A DNA stretch of 50,828 bases from positions 1 to 50,828 of the forward strand of contig CAZYTO010000008.1 in the NCBI GenBank assembly GCA_964650405.1, given 5' to 3'. Source of the stretch: CAZYTO01 sp964650405 (GTDB lineage Bacteria; Acidobacteriota; Thermoanaerobaculia; Gp7-AA8). The notes under the pieces were generated by a model, which saw nothing but the letters and a program-made list of their open reading frames with translations, searched no databases and was not told the DNA's origin. Of the stretch, positions 6,819 through 14,209 are shown in pieces. The position numbers were made by a program, and so were the translations under genes. The stretch's first letter is position 1. Each line of letters opens with the position of its first letter.

Positions 6819-8167
6819 AACGTATCCTCATCTCACTCTTCGCGCTGATCGTTGCGCTGTTCATGGCTCTGTTCATGGCGACCAGCGCTTTCGCCCAGGA
6901 TGCCCAGGACCTCGACCGCCGCCTGCGGGCGCTGGAGGAGAAGATCGCGAAACTGCAGTCGCCGGAAGTCGCCGAGCTGCGGCAGGAGATCGACGTCCTT
7001 TCCCGCGAGATCGAAGCGCTGAAGAACGCACAGCAGCCCAAGGCGGCAACGGCCGAAGCGGCCACCGCTGGAGCAACCACCGCCGGCACCACTCCCCAGA
7101 CCATCGGCCTCGGCGTCCCCGCTTCGAAGGTCTATCGCGCCGAGCAGGGTGTGTCGTTCGGCGGCTACGGCGAGTTTGCCTACCAGAAGGAGCACGCCAA
7201 CTTGGCCCGCGCCGACGTGCTGCGGGCCGTGCTCTACACCGGCTACAAATTCTCGAACCGCGTGCTCTTCAATTCGGAGCTGGAAGTGGAAGACGCGAGC
7301 ACGGAGGTGGGCGGCAACGTGAACATCGAGTTCGCCTACCTCGACTACCTCCTTCACCCGCAGGCCAACGTCCGAGCCGGACTCGTGCTCATGCCGGTCG
7401 GCCTGGTCAACGAACAGCACGAGCCGACGGCGTACCTGGCCTCGCGCCGTTCGCTCACGGAGACGGTGATCATTCCTGCCACGTGGAGCGAGCTCGGCGC
7501 CGGCGTCTTCGGCGAAACGGGCCGCTGGACGTACCGCGGCTACGTTACGACGGGCCTTCGGGGCAACGAGTTCGACGGCGCGGAGGGAATCCGCGCGGGG
7601 CGGCAGGGCGGCGGCAATGCCATCGCGGAAGACCTGGCCGTCGTGGGCCGCGCCGACTTCCACCCGTTCGAGGGGACGATGCTCGGCGGCTCGATCTACA
7701 GCGGCGACACCGGCCAGGGCCAGCGCACGGGAAGCGATCAGCGAATCCGCGGCCGGGTCACGCTCGCGGAGCTGCACGCCGACTCGCACTTCCGCGGCAC
7801 GTCGCTGCGCGCGCTCTGGGCGCGCGGGACGGCGAAAGACGTGCAATTGCTGGCCGACGCAACCGACCCCGTGGGCCGCAGCTTCGGCGGCTGGTACGTC
7901 GAAGGCGGTTACGACCTCGGCGCTCTGCTGACGACGTTCAAGGACGCCTCGGTCACGCCGTACGTCCGCTACGAGCGCGCCGACACGCAGCGCCGGGCCG
8001 CGCCCGGCTTCGTTCGCAATCCGGAAAATGACCAACGCGTCTTCACCGCCGGCGTGGCCTGGAAACCGATCTCGCAGACGGTCTTCAAGATCGACTGGGA
8101 AAACGTCCAGAACCGCGCGCATACCGGGAAGGACCGGTTCAACGCATCGCTGGGGTACATCTTCTAA
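6815..8167 (+). CDS. Porin-like outer-membrane beta-barrel protein with coiled coil
   Basis: A 450-residue protein starting at GTG 6815, which overlaps the apbE stop; AAGGAG lies 6 nt upstream. A signal peptide ends near AFAQD. Residues about 30-72 form a coiled coil (LDRRLRALEEKIAKLQ, LRQEIDVLSREIEALK), as in trimeric or phosphate-selective-type porins. The remainder is a run of amphipathic strands ending in NASLGYIF, with the terminal Phe typical of outer-membrane barrels recognised by BamA. It probably provides outer-membrane passage for iron or an electron shuttle used by the neighbouring permease and flavoprotein. The exact porin family is uncertain. Confidence 0.8.
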   Translation: MKRILISLFALIVALFMALFMATSAFAQDAQDLDRRLRALEEKIAKLQSPEVAELRQEIDVLSREIEALKNAQQPKAATAEAATAGATTAGTTPQTIGLGVPASKVYRAEQGVSFGGYGEFAYQKEHANLARADVLRAVLYTGYKFSNRVLFNSELEVEDASTEVGGNVNIEFAYLDYLLHPQANVRAGLVLMPVGLVNEQHEPTAYLASRRSLTETVIIPATWSELGAGVFGETGRWTYRGYVTTGLRGNEFDGAEGIRAGRQGGGNAIAEDLAVVGRADFHPFEGTMLGGSIYSGDTGQGQRTGSDQRIRGRVTLAELHADSHFRGTSLRALWARGTAKDVQLLADATDPVGRSFGGWYVEGGYDLGALLTTFKDASVTPYVRYERADTQRRAAPGFVRNPENDQRVFTAGVAWKPISQTVFKIDWENVQNRAHTGKDRFNASLGYIF

Positions 8168-8185
8168 CCAAGGGCGAAGGCATGC

Positions 8186-8268
8186 AAAGGCTGAAAGGTT
8201 GAAAGGCTGGAAGGTGAGAACGCCGGCAGGGACAATTTTTCAGCCTTCTCAGCCTCTCAGCCCTCGAG
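8186..8268. repeat. GGCTGAAAG-type hairpin array, copy 1
   Basis: Degenerate units GGCTGAAAG, GTTGAAAG and GCTGGAAG at 8189-8212 face CAGCCTTCT, CAGCCTCT and CAGCCC at 8241-8264, with a TTTTT run in the loop. It lies inside the putative operon between the porin and FMN-binding protein genes, so the hairpin could tune expression between the two halves. Confidence 0.65.
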
Positions 8269-8276
8269 AGATGGCT

Positions 8277-8792
8277 ATGAAGAAACTCGTCGCGCTCGCT
8301 CTGCTCGTGTTCGCCGTCTCCGCATCCGCTCGCGTGCTCATGACGCAGGATCAGGCATTGGCCGGCGTCTTTCCCGGCGGGGCGAAGCGCGAGAAGTTCT
8401 TCCTCACGCCCCAGCAGGTCGCGGCGGCGAAGAGTGAGAGCGGCGTCGATTTCGACGATCAGCTCATCGTCCGCTACGCCGGTCCGGACGGGCGCTATGC
8501 GTACTTCGATACGCACCGCGTTCGCACGATGCCCGAGACGGTGATGGTCGTGGTGAAGGCGGACGGCTCGATCGAACGGATCGATATCCTCTCCTTCGAC
8601 GAGCCGACGGACTACTTTCCGAGGCCGCGGTGGATCGATCAGCTCCGCGGCAGGAAGCTCGACCGGGAGCTGGCCCTCGACCGCGGCATCCGCCCCATCT
8701 CCGGGGCCAGCCTCACCGCCCGGGCCATCGTCAACGCCTCGCGCAAGGTGCTGGCCCTGCACCACGTCCTGGCCGGAGTGACGTGGCGATGA
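8277..8792 (+). CDS. Secreted FMN-binding-domain protein (flavinylation substrate)
   Basis: A 171-residue protein with a signal peptide (MKKLVALALLVFAVSASA). The C-terminal half has the FMN-binding domain seen in RnfG/NqrC: it ends with GIRPISGASLTARAIVNA, where SGAS matches the [S/T]GA[S/T] site whose last Ser/Thr is covalently flavinylated by ApbE. An ATG at 8271 precedes by two codons; I prefer 8277 because GAGAG lies 6 nt upstream. It overlaps the next gene by ATGA. I infer it carries electrons between the membrane protein encoded next and an external acceptor such as ferric iron. Confidence 0.85.
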   Translation: MKKLVALALLVFAVSASARVLMTQDQALAGVFPGGAKREKFFLTPQQVAAAKSESGVDFDDQLIVRYAGPDGRYAYFDTHRVRTMPETVMVVVKADGSIERIDILSFDEPTDYFPRPRWIDQLRGRKLDRELALDRGIRPISGASLTARAIVNASRKVLALHHVLAGVTWR

Positions 8793-9208
8793 TGTCGCGG
8801 GCACAAGTGGTCCTGCTGCAGCTCTCCGTCCTGCTGATGACGGCGACCGGGGCGGTGTTCGCCTGGATGAAGTACTTCCTCGAGCCGGCTGACGAGTTTG
8901 CCGTCGTCAATCATCCCCTGCAGCCGTGGATGCTGGCCCTGCACGTGGTGCTGGCTCCGCTGGCCGTGTTCGTCCTGGGCTGGGTCTTCGGCCCGCACAT
9001 CTGGCCGGGAATCCAGAAGCGGACAGCGCCGAAACGGACGAGCGGGCTCTGGTCTGCCTTCGCCATCTCGCCCATGGTGCTCTCCGGCTACCTCTTGCAG
9101 GTCACGACCGCCGACACCGTCCGGCACGCCATGGCGGTCGCGCACTGGGTCTCGTCGGCGTTCTTCGTGGCCGCATACGTGGTGCACTACGTCACACCGA
9201 AGCGGTGA
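8789..9208 (+). CDS. Four-helix His-rich membrane protein, probable cytochrome b-like partner of the FMN protein
   Basis: The 139-residue protein has four hydrophobic helices. Histidines lie within or beside helices 2 and 4 (LALHVVLAP, GPHIWPG, AVAHWVSS, YVVHYV), a pattern that could hold b-type haem as in DUF4405-like membrane proteins that accompany FMN-binding domains. The start codon overlaps the FMN-protein stop as ATGA, with GGAG 10 nt upstream, so the two are surely co-translated. I infer that it takes electrons from the quinone pool and passes them to the flavinylated partner. The haem assignment is inferred from His positions only. Confidence 0.7.
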   Translation: MMSRAQVVLLQLSVLLMTATGAVFAWMKYFLEPADEFAVVNHPLQPWMLALHVVLAPLAVFVLGWVFGPHIWPGIQKRTAPKRTSGLWSAFAISPMVLSGYLLQVTTADTVRHAMAVAHWVSSAFFVAAYVVHYVTPKR

Positions 9209-9210
9209 CC

Positions 9211-9334
9211 GGCATGAGGCGGCATGGGATGAGGCGGATGAGGCATGAGTGGCTGCCGCGGTGAGGCTGCGTAGCCTTGAACGCCGGACGGCGTCCTCAT
9301 GCCTCGTTACTCATTGTTACTCATGCCTCATGCC
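9211..9334. repeat. Inverted ATGAGGC / GCCTCAT arrays
   Basis: Repeated GAGGC units at 9211-9250 (including GGATGAGGCATGAGT) face CTCATGC, CTCGTTA, CTCATTGTTA, CTCATGC and CTCATGC at 9296-9333. ATGAGGCATGAGT pairs with ACTCATGCCTCAT. The array fills the gap before the YtxH-like gene. Confidence 0.7.
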
Positions 9335-9384
9335 AGTCTCTTACGGCGCGTCTTTCGCATGGAATGCGCGGCGGAGGTGTCCTC

Positions 9385-9591
9385 ATGTTTACGACGAACA
9401 AGTTCAGCTTCAGCAAGTTCGCGATCTCGTTCCTGGCCGGCGCGACGGCAGGTGTCGTGGCCGGTCTGGTCATCGCGCCACGCCTGAGCCGCAAGACCCA
9501 GCGCGAGATCCGGAACGGGTTCGACAAGGTGGTCGACAAGATGGAGGAGAAGGTCGAAGACGTGGCCGCCGCGCTGCGCCGGGTCGTGTAA
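9385..9591 (+). CDS. YtxH-like small membrane protein
   Basis: A 68-residue protein with one glycine-rich membrane helix (FLAGATAGVVAGLVIAPRLS) followed by a basic amphipathic coil (VVDKMEEKVEDVAAALRRVV). This is the layout of YtxH/general-stress-type small proteins. The ATG at 9385 is supported by GGAGG at 9373-9377, 7 nt upstream. It lies 176 bp after the flavin cluster, separated by a repeat array, so its membership in that operon is uncertain. Specific function unknown. Confidence 0.75.
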   Translation: MFTTNKFSFSKFAISFLAGATAGVVAGLVIAPRLSRKTQREIRNGFDKVVDKMEEKVEDVAAALRRVV

Positions 9592-9604
9592 TCCGACGGG
9601 TGTA

Positions 9605-9700
9605 GGGCACGACTGCGTCGTACCGAACCCCCGGTTCGTGGCACGGTCAACCGGCCGCCACCACCCGCCCGCGGGGGTTCGGCACGACGCAGTCGTAGCC
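9605..9700. repeat. REP-like double palindrome, copy 2
   Basis: Arms at 9605-9633 and 9672-9700 are near-perfect 29-bp reverse complements and share the GGCACGACTGCGTCG core of the copy at 4086-4188, as well as a similar CCACC..CCCGCCC centre. It lies between the convergent YtxH-like gene and gltX and touches the gltX stop. Confidence 0.85.
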
Positions 9701-11106
9701 TACGCCAGCTCGGGGAGGCGCTCGATCATCCGCTCCAGGCGGCGGAGCGTTCGCGCTTTGCCGAGCACGGCCGCGACGTCGAAGATGGGAGGCGACACCA
9801 TCTTGCCCGTGAGCGCGACACGCAGCGGGTGAATGAGCTTGCCGGCACTGACGCCGCGCGATTCGGCCAGGGCTCGCAGCGACTGCTCCGTGGCCGTGAC
9901 GTCGAACGGCTCGGTGGCTCCCAGCGCCTCGTGCAGCTCCCTCATGCGCGGAGCCAGTTCGTCGCCCTTGAGATGTTTCTTCACCGCGTCGTCGTCGTAG
10001 GGCACGGCTTCGTCGGCGGCGAAGTAGAACTCCATCTGCTCGGCCATCTCCCGGAGCGTGCGTGCCCGCTTCTGGAACAGCTCGACGAGGGCCAGGATCT
10101 CGTAGACCGGCTCACGGTGCGTGAGAAACGGCGCGAGGTGCGGGTAGATCTCTTCCGGCTCCATCCGCATCAGGTACTGGCCGTTCATCCACAGGAGTTT
10201 CTCGACGTCGAAGACGGCCGGAGCCTTGTTCACGTCGCGCAGATCGAAGAGGGCCGCGGATTCGGCCGGAGTGAAGAGCTCGCGGTCCCCGCCGGGCGAC
10301 CAGCCGAGGAGGGTGAGGAAGTTGAACAGGGCCTGGGGAACGATGCCCATGTCGCGGTACTCCTCCGCAGACGTGGCACCGGTGCGTTTGCTCAGGCGCT
10401 TCTTGTCCGGACCGAGGATCAGCGGGAGGTGCGCGAACTCGGGGACCGGCGCGCCGAAGGCCTGGAAGAGGAGGATGTGCTTGGGCGTGTTGGAGAGGTG
10501 GTCGTCGCCGCGGGCGACGTGCGTGATGGCCATGTCGATGTCGTCGACGACGACGGACAGGTGATAGGTCGGGTAGCCGTCGGAGCGCAGCAGGACGAAG
10601 TCGTCGATCAGCTCGGTGTCGAAGTGGACGTCTCCGCGGATGAGATCGTGGAAGCGGACGTCGCCCGGATCGACCTTGAACCGGATGACATGCGGGACGT
10701 CGTCCGGCTGCAGCGCCCCAGCGTCGGCGAGGGTCCGGCACTTCCCGGAGTAGCGATAGGCCTTCCCGGCGTGCTCGGCCGCGCTCCGCTCGGCGTCGAG
10801 CTCTTCCACCGTGCAGTAACAACAATAGGCCCGGGCCGCGGTGACGAGCTCCACCGCCCGCTCGCGATAACGGTCGAGCCGGTCACTCTGGTAGAGCGGC
10901 CCTTCGTCCCACTCTACGCCCAGCCACTGCAGCGAGCTGACGATCTGCTCGGCATGGTGCTGGCGGGAACGCTCCACGTCCGTATCCTCGATCCGCAGCA
11001 GCATCGTGCCGCCGTAGCGGCGCGCGTGCAGCAGGTTGAAGATGGCTGTCCGGGCGCCCCCGACGTGGAGAAACCCGGTGGGGGATGGAGCGAATCGCAG
11101 CTTCAT
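9700..11106 (-). CDS. gltX: Glutamyl-tRNA synthetase
   Basis: A 468-residue class I aminoacyl-tRNA synthetase of normal length. The HIGH-like signature PTGFLHVGGARTA is at residues 8-20, a zinc-finger-like CCYCTVEE segment near 98, and the KMSKS-like KKRLSKRTGA near 232. The C-terminal anticodon-binding helical domain is complete. It charges tRNA-Glu for translation and tRNA-dependent synthesis; whether it also charges tRNA-Gln was not determined. It is divergent from the pilin cluster, with only 32 bp between start codons; TATAGACT on its strand is a possible -10. Confidence 0.97.
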   Translation of the reverse strand: MKLRFAPSPTGFLHVGGARTAIFNLLHARRYGGTMLLRIEDTDVERSRQHHAEQIVSSLQWLGVEWDEGPLYQSDRLDRYRERAVELVTAARAYCCYCTVEELDAERSAAEHAGKAYRYSGKCRTLADAGALQPDDVPHVIRFKVDPGDVRFHDLIRGDVHFDTELIDDFVLLRSDGYPTYHLSVVVDDIDMAITHVARGDDHLSNTPKHILLFQAFGAPVPEFAHLPLILGPDKKRLSKRTGATSAEEYRDMGIVPQALFNFLTLLGWSPGGDRELFTPAESAALFDLRDVNKAPAVFDVEKLLWMNGQYLMRMEPEEIYPHLAPFLTHREPVYEILALVELFQKRARTLREMAEQMEFYFAADEAVPYDDDAVKKHLKGDELAPRMRELHEALGATEPFDVTATEQSLRALAESRGVSAGKLIHPLRVALTGKMVSPPIFDVAAVLGKARTLRRLERMIERLPELA

Positions 11107-11121
11107 GGCGGCCGAGGAGTC

Positions 11122-11129
11122 TATACAAT
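11122..11129 (+). promoter_or_regulatory. -10-like TATACAAT, 9 nt before pilin start
   Basis: TACAAT at 11124-11129 ends 9 nt before ATG 11139, and no Shine-Dalgarno sequence is present. This predicts a leader of only a few nucleotides. Confidence 0.55.
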
Positions 11130-11138
11130 CGAGCGGTC

Positions 11139-11531
11139 ATGCGGAACGAGCGCGGCTTCTCGCTCATCGAGGTGCTCGTGGCCTTGCTGATCCTGGCCAT
11201 CGTCATCACCACGACGATCGGGATGTTCGGCGAGCGCCAGAAGCGCATGCGTCAGGCCAATGAGATGACGCTGGCCTACCAGGTCCTGGCGAACGAGGTC
11301 GAGTACTGGAGGCGCGTTCCGCTCGATTTCATCGACAATACGGATAATCAGAAGTTCCAGACGGACACGACGCTCATCCAGCCGCTCGCGCCCTTCGTGA
11401 CCACGGTGAAGGTCGATAAACCGAATGACGACGTACGGCAGGTGACGTTCAGCATCAAATGGGACAGCGGCAAACGCGAGGCGAAGCTCTCCATCGCCCG
11501 GGTCAACACGGGAGCGAATCCTCTATGGTGA
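11139..11531 (+). CDS. Type IV pilin-like minor pseudopilin (PilV/GspI-like)
   Basis: A 130-residue protein with a class III signal peptide: MRNERG cleaved before FSLIEVLVALLILAIVI, with the conserved Glu at mature position 5 and a long N-terminal helix. The start at 11139 places the cleavage motif at the very N-terminus. It is the first of three overlapping pilin-like genes that resemble the PilV-PilW-PilX or GspI-GspJ-GspK minor-pilin sets, which prime pilus or pseudopilus assembly at the inner membrane. No assembly ATPase or secretin genes are in the window. Confidence 0.85.
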   Translation: MRNERGFSLIEVLVALLILAIVITTTIGMFGERQKRMRQANEMTLAYQVLANEVEYWRRVPLDFIDNTDNQKFQTDTTLIQPLAPFVTTVKVDKPNDDVRQVTFSIKWDSGKREAKLSIARVNTGANPLW

Positions 11532-12070
11532 GCCGCAGACATGCCCAGCGCGGCTACTCGCTGATGGAGATCACGGTGGTCCTGGCCGTCTTCGGCATCT
11601 TTCTCTACATTGTCGTCATGCTGACCGCCGAGATGAGGAACCAGGAGAAGCGCTACCCGGTGAACCTCCTGACCAACCCCGAAGTGAATTCCGTGCTGGC
11701 CCGCCTCCGGCGCGACGTGTACGACACGAAGGCCTACTACCAGGAGTACGCGAAAATACCGGCCGGCACGGACGTCCTGTGGGTGGATTCAATCTCGGAA
11801 GCCGGCACGAGCGAAGTGATCATGTGGGACTTCCGCACTGAGGGGGAGGTCCACCGCCGCGTCTACAACAGCGCCCAGGTGCAAGTCTCCGAATGGGTGA
11901 CTCACGCCACGCCGCACTTCGAGGTCCTTCAACCACCACCACCGCCGCAATTCAGCTCCGAGTGGCCGCATGGAGCCACTCCAGCGGACGTCAAAGCGTT
12001 CGACATGACCGACCCGAAGAACCCGAAACTTTCGATCGATGAAATCATCACGCCGCGTCCCCACCCGTAG
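11525..12070 (+). CDS. Type IV pilin-like minor pseudopilin (PilW/GspJ-like)
   Basis: A 181-residue protein with the prepilin motif QRG/YSLMEITVVLAVFGIFLYIVV-type N-terminus: Gly before the cleavage site, Glu at position 5, then a hydrophobic helix. The soluble part contains strands typical of a minor-pilin head and a PPPPP run near residue 139. It overlaps the preceding gene by 7 nt and the next by 32 nt, so the three are translationally linked. By position and length it corresponds to the PilW/GspJ member. Confidence 0.8.
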   Translation: MVSRRHAQRGYSLMEITVVLAVFGIFLYIVVMLTAEMRNQEKRYPVNLLTNPEVNSVLARLRRDVYDTKAYYQEYAKIPAGTDVLWVDSISEAGTSEVIMWDFRTEGEVHRRVYNSAQVQVSEWVTHATPHFEVLQPPPPPQFSSEWPHGATPADVKAFDMTDPKNPKLSIDEIITPRPHP

Positions 12071-12449
12071 TCAGCGCGGTTACGTGCTGATCTCGGCCAT
12101 CGTCCTGGCGATCCTCTACTTCGCCCTGATGGAGCTCATGCTCATCGACTCGTCGCGCACGCTCCAGCAGGCGCAGCGCTTCCGCTCGCGCATCGTGGCC
12201 CAGACGCTCGCCGAGAGCGCCGCCGAGCTTTCCGCCGTCCACATCGTCGACCGCTTCGGCACGAACGTCGACGCGGAGGATGAGCAGGGCAAGATGATCG
12301 GCCAGGGACGGCGGACGAACATGGCCTTCGAGCTCACCGGCAGCGGCACGACGACCGGCGTCATGGCGGTCACGGCCACGGTACGCGTTCAGGGAACGGT
12401 CGTAGGCACCAATCACCTGACGATCGACTACACGTTCCACTCGCAATAG
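12039..12449 (+). CDS. Pilin-like protein lacking Glu5 (PilX/GspK-like)
   Basis: A 136-residue protein with a basic N-terminus (MKSSRRVPTRSQRG) and then YVLISAIVLAILYFALMELML, a prepilin-like helix without the usual Glu at position 5. Loss of Glu5 is characteristic of the tip members GspK and some PilX proteins. The AQTLAESAAELSA segment matches the A.ALAEAGA-type motif of PilX/GspK N-terminal regions. It overlaps the preceding pilin by 32 nt in another frame. It probably caps the (pseudo)pilus. Confidence 0.75.
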   Translation: MKSSRRVPTRSQRGYVLISAIVLAILYFALMELMLIDSSRTLQQAQRFRSRIVAQTLAESAAELSAVHIVDRFGTNVDAEDEQGKMIGQGRRTNMAFELTGSGTTTGVMAVTATVRVQGTVVGTNHLTIDYTFHSQ

Positions 12450-12460
12450 GCGGAGCGGGA

Positions 12461-12466
12461 TAGAAT
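12461..12466 (+). promoter_or_regulatory. -10-like TAGAAT, 6 nt before ATG 12473
   Basis: TAGAAT ends 6 nt upstream of the small gene's ATG and there is no Shine-Dalgarno sequence. The same layout, TAGAATTC..ATG, is found at 49294-49306. Confidence 0.5.
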
Positions 12467-12472
12467 TCGCGC

Positions 12473-12679
12473 ATGGGCGGCAATCCGCGGGAGCACGTCA
12501 AGGACAAGGGATTCTGGGACGGCGGCGACGCCGGGCGCGGCACGAACAAGGAGTCGGGCGGCCGGGCCGGAGGGTTCCCGGGCGTCCGGCGGCCGAACAA
12601 CACCGGCGTCAAGACCGACCTCGAGTACCCGGCTGCAGGGCAGAATCCCGAGGAGAAAGCAATCCGATCCGGCAGGTGA
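12473..12679 (+). CDS. Small Gly-rich hydrophilic protein, unknown
   Basis: A 68-residue protein rich in Gly, Arg, Asn and Lys, with no hydrophobic segment and probably disordered. The sequence reads like an intact small protein (WDGGDAGRGTNKESGG, GVKTDLEYPAAGQNPEE) rather than a shadow frame, since no longer frame covers this gap on either strand and a -10-like TAGAAT precedes it. It lies between the pilin genes and an ECF sigma factor. I do not recognise the family. Confidence 0.5.
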   Translation: MGGNPREHVKDKGFWDGGDAGRGTNKESGGRAGGFPGVRRPNNTGVKTDLEYPAAGQNPEEKAIRSGR

Positions 12680-12724
12680 ATCGTAAGGTTCAGCATCTCC
12701 GCAAACGTTCGTGAATGGCCTCGA

Positions 12725-13294
12725 ATGAATAGCGTCGAATCGGCATCGGCCTCGCTGCTCCCCGCGGTCGCGCAGGGCGACCTGATGGCATTCGAGACGC
12801 TTTACGACCGTTATTCCTCAACGCTTTACGCCCTGCTGCTGCGCATCCTCCTGAACTCTGAGGATGCCCAGGAAGTGCTGCAGGAGACGTTCGTGAAGGT
12901 GTGGACGAGCGCGCGGATGTTCGATTCGGTGCGCGGGAGCGAGGTGGCCTGGCTGATCTCGATCGCCCGGAGCCGCGGGATCGACAAGTTGCGGGCGCGG
13001 AAGATCCGTGGCGATCGTGAAAACGATGCCGGCCGGGAAATCTCGATCCATTCGAGCTTCGTAGAGAAAGCGACGGGTGCGGAAGAGGCGATTCGATCGC
13101 AGGAACGAACGGCCGTCCGCGGCGCGCTGGCAGAACTGCCGGAAGCGCAGCGGGTGGCCCTCGAGCTGGCGTATTTCGAGGGTCTCTCGCAATCCGAGAT
13201 CGCCGAACGGCTCTCCGAGCCGCTCGGAACGATCAAGACGCGCATGCAGCTCGGGATGAAGAAGCTGCGTGAGCGGTTGAGAGCATTTCAGTGA
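12725..13294 (+). CDS. ECF RNA polymerase sigma factor (SigK/ECF19-like)
   Basis: A 189-residue sigma-70-family factor with only regions 2 and 4. Region 2 shows AFETLYDRYSSTLYALLLRIL and the QEVLQETFVKVWTSA motif; region 4 shows LPEAQRVALELAYFEGLSQSEIAERLSEPLGTIKTRM, a helix-turn-helix that reads the -35 element. It overlaps the next gene, an anti-sigma factor, by GTGA, so the two are stoichiometrically coupled. The pairing with an RskA-type anti-sigma suggests the SigK group. The inducing signal is unknown. Confidence 0.92.
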   Translation: MNSVESASASLLPAVAQGDLMAFETLYDRYSSTLYALLLRILLNSEDAQEVLQETFVKVWTSARMFDSVRGSEVAWLISIARSRGIDKLRARKIRGDRENDAGREISIHSSFVEKATGAEEAIRSQERTAVRGALAELPEAQRVALELAYFEGLSQSEIAERLSEPLGTIKTRMQLGMKKLRERLRAFQ

Positions 13295-14094
13295 CCACGA
13301 CGCACGAAGAGTTCGAATCGATCGCGGCGCTCGACGCCATCGGCGCCGCCTCCGCGCAGGAGCGGGCCACTCTTCGTGCGCACCTGGGGGCGTGCGCCGA
13401 CTGCACGCTGGTGTGGGATGAGTACACCGAGGCGGTCACTCTGCTGGCGCGCCAGCTCGACCCGGTGGCGCCACCGGCCGGCGTACGCGAACGGATCGTC
13501 AGCAACACGCATGAAGAGCAGCCGGTCGCCGAGGACAACGTCATCGACGCCGGGCCGCGCTTCAACTGGTGGCTGGCCACGGCGGCGACGCTCTTCCTGG
13601 CCCTGTGGGGCTGGCGCGAGCTCTCCATCCACGCGGCCAAGACACGCATCCACGACCAGGACGCCACCATCAAGCAGCTCACGGACCAGAACAACCTGCT
13701 CGCCGACCAGCGGGAGAAGCTGGCCACGGAGATGGCCGCCCTAGCCAACGCCGATACGCATACGATCACGCTGACCGGCCAGGCCGCCTCACCGGCCGCC
13801 TCGGCCCGGGTGTTCGTGGAGCCGAAGGCACGGCGCGCGCTGGTCTTCTTCTACAACCTCCCGGCCAACGGAGACGACAAGAGCTACCAGCTCTGGATCA
13901 TCCGTGCCGATCAGCCGAAGCCCCAGAGCGCAGGAGTCTTCAGCGCCGCGAAAGACGGGAAGGCCACCGTGACGGTGGAGAACCTGCCCACGGACGTGGC
14001 CATCAAGGCCTTCGCCGTGACCCTCGAACCGCGCGGCGGCGTCCAGCAGCCCACCAACACGAACTTCATCGTGATGGGCGGCGGGACGTCGTAG
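13291..14094 (+). CDS. Anti-sigma factor, RskA-like
   Basis: A 267-residue membrane protein starting at GTG 13291 inside the sigma-factor stop. An N-terminal anti-sigma zinc finger has HLGACADC (HxxxCxxC). One membrane helix follows near residues 91-107 (WWLATAATLFLALWGW). A coiled linker and a C-terminal extracytoplasmic anti-sigma-K-type domain follow (FVEPKARRALVFFYNLP, YQLWIIRADQPKPQSAGVF). It should hold the partner ECF factor at the membrane until a signal releases it, probably by regulated proteolysis as in SigK/RskA. Confidence 0.9.
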   Translation: MTTTHEEFESIAALDAIGAASAQERATLRAHLGACADCTLVWDEYTEAVTLLARQLDPVAPPAGVRERIVSNTHEEQPVAEDNVIDAGPRFNWWLATAATLFLALWGWRELSIHAAKTRIHDQDATIKQLTDQNNLLADQREKLATEMAALANADTHTITLTGQAASPAASARVFVEPKARRALVFFYNLPANGDDKSYQLWIIRADQPKPQSAGVFSAAKDGKATVTVENLPTDVAIKAFAVTLEPRGGVQQPTNTNFIVMGGGTS

Positions 14095-14117
14095 CCCGCG
14101 CGACAGGGGTGGGGGTT

Positions 14118-14201
14118 GGGTTACCGGGTACCAGGTGCCGGGTACCAGGTCACGGGTACCAGGTAACGGGCATCACGTGCCGGGCATCAGGTAACTGGTA
14201 C
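14118..14201. repeat. Twelve in-phase degenerate heptamers (CGGGTAC/CAGGTAA family)
   Basis: Starting at 14118 the sequence parses without gaps into 12 heptamers, alternating CGGGTAC/CGGGCAT-type and CAGGTNN/CACGTGC-type units. It lies between the convergent anti-sigma and glmU genes. The array at 16792-16861 contains reverse-complement versions of the same unit family. Confidence 0.8.
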
Positions 14202-14209
14202 CCACGTTC

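Noticed and set aside
6833..8122. A 429-codon minus-strand frame over the porin-like gene
   Set aside because: The plus-strand frame has a signal peptide, coiled coil and C-terminal Phe of an outer-membrane barrel; the minus frame has no recognisable features.
8186..8268. Hairpin array after the porin-like gene as an intrinsic terminator
   Set aside because: The T-run lies in the loop and not after the stem, and the following genes appear to belong to the same cluster.
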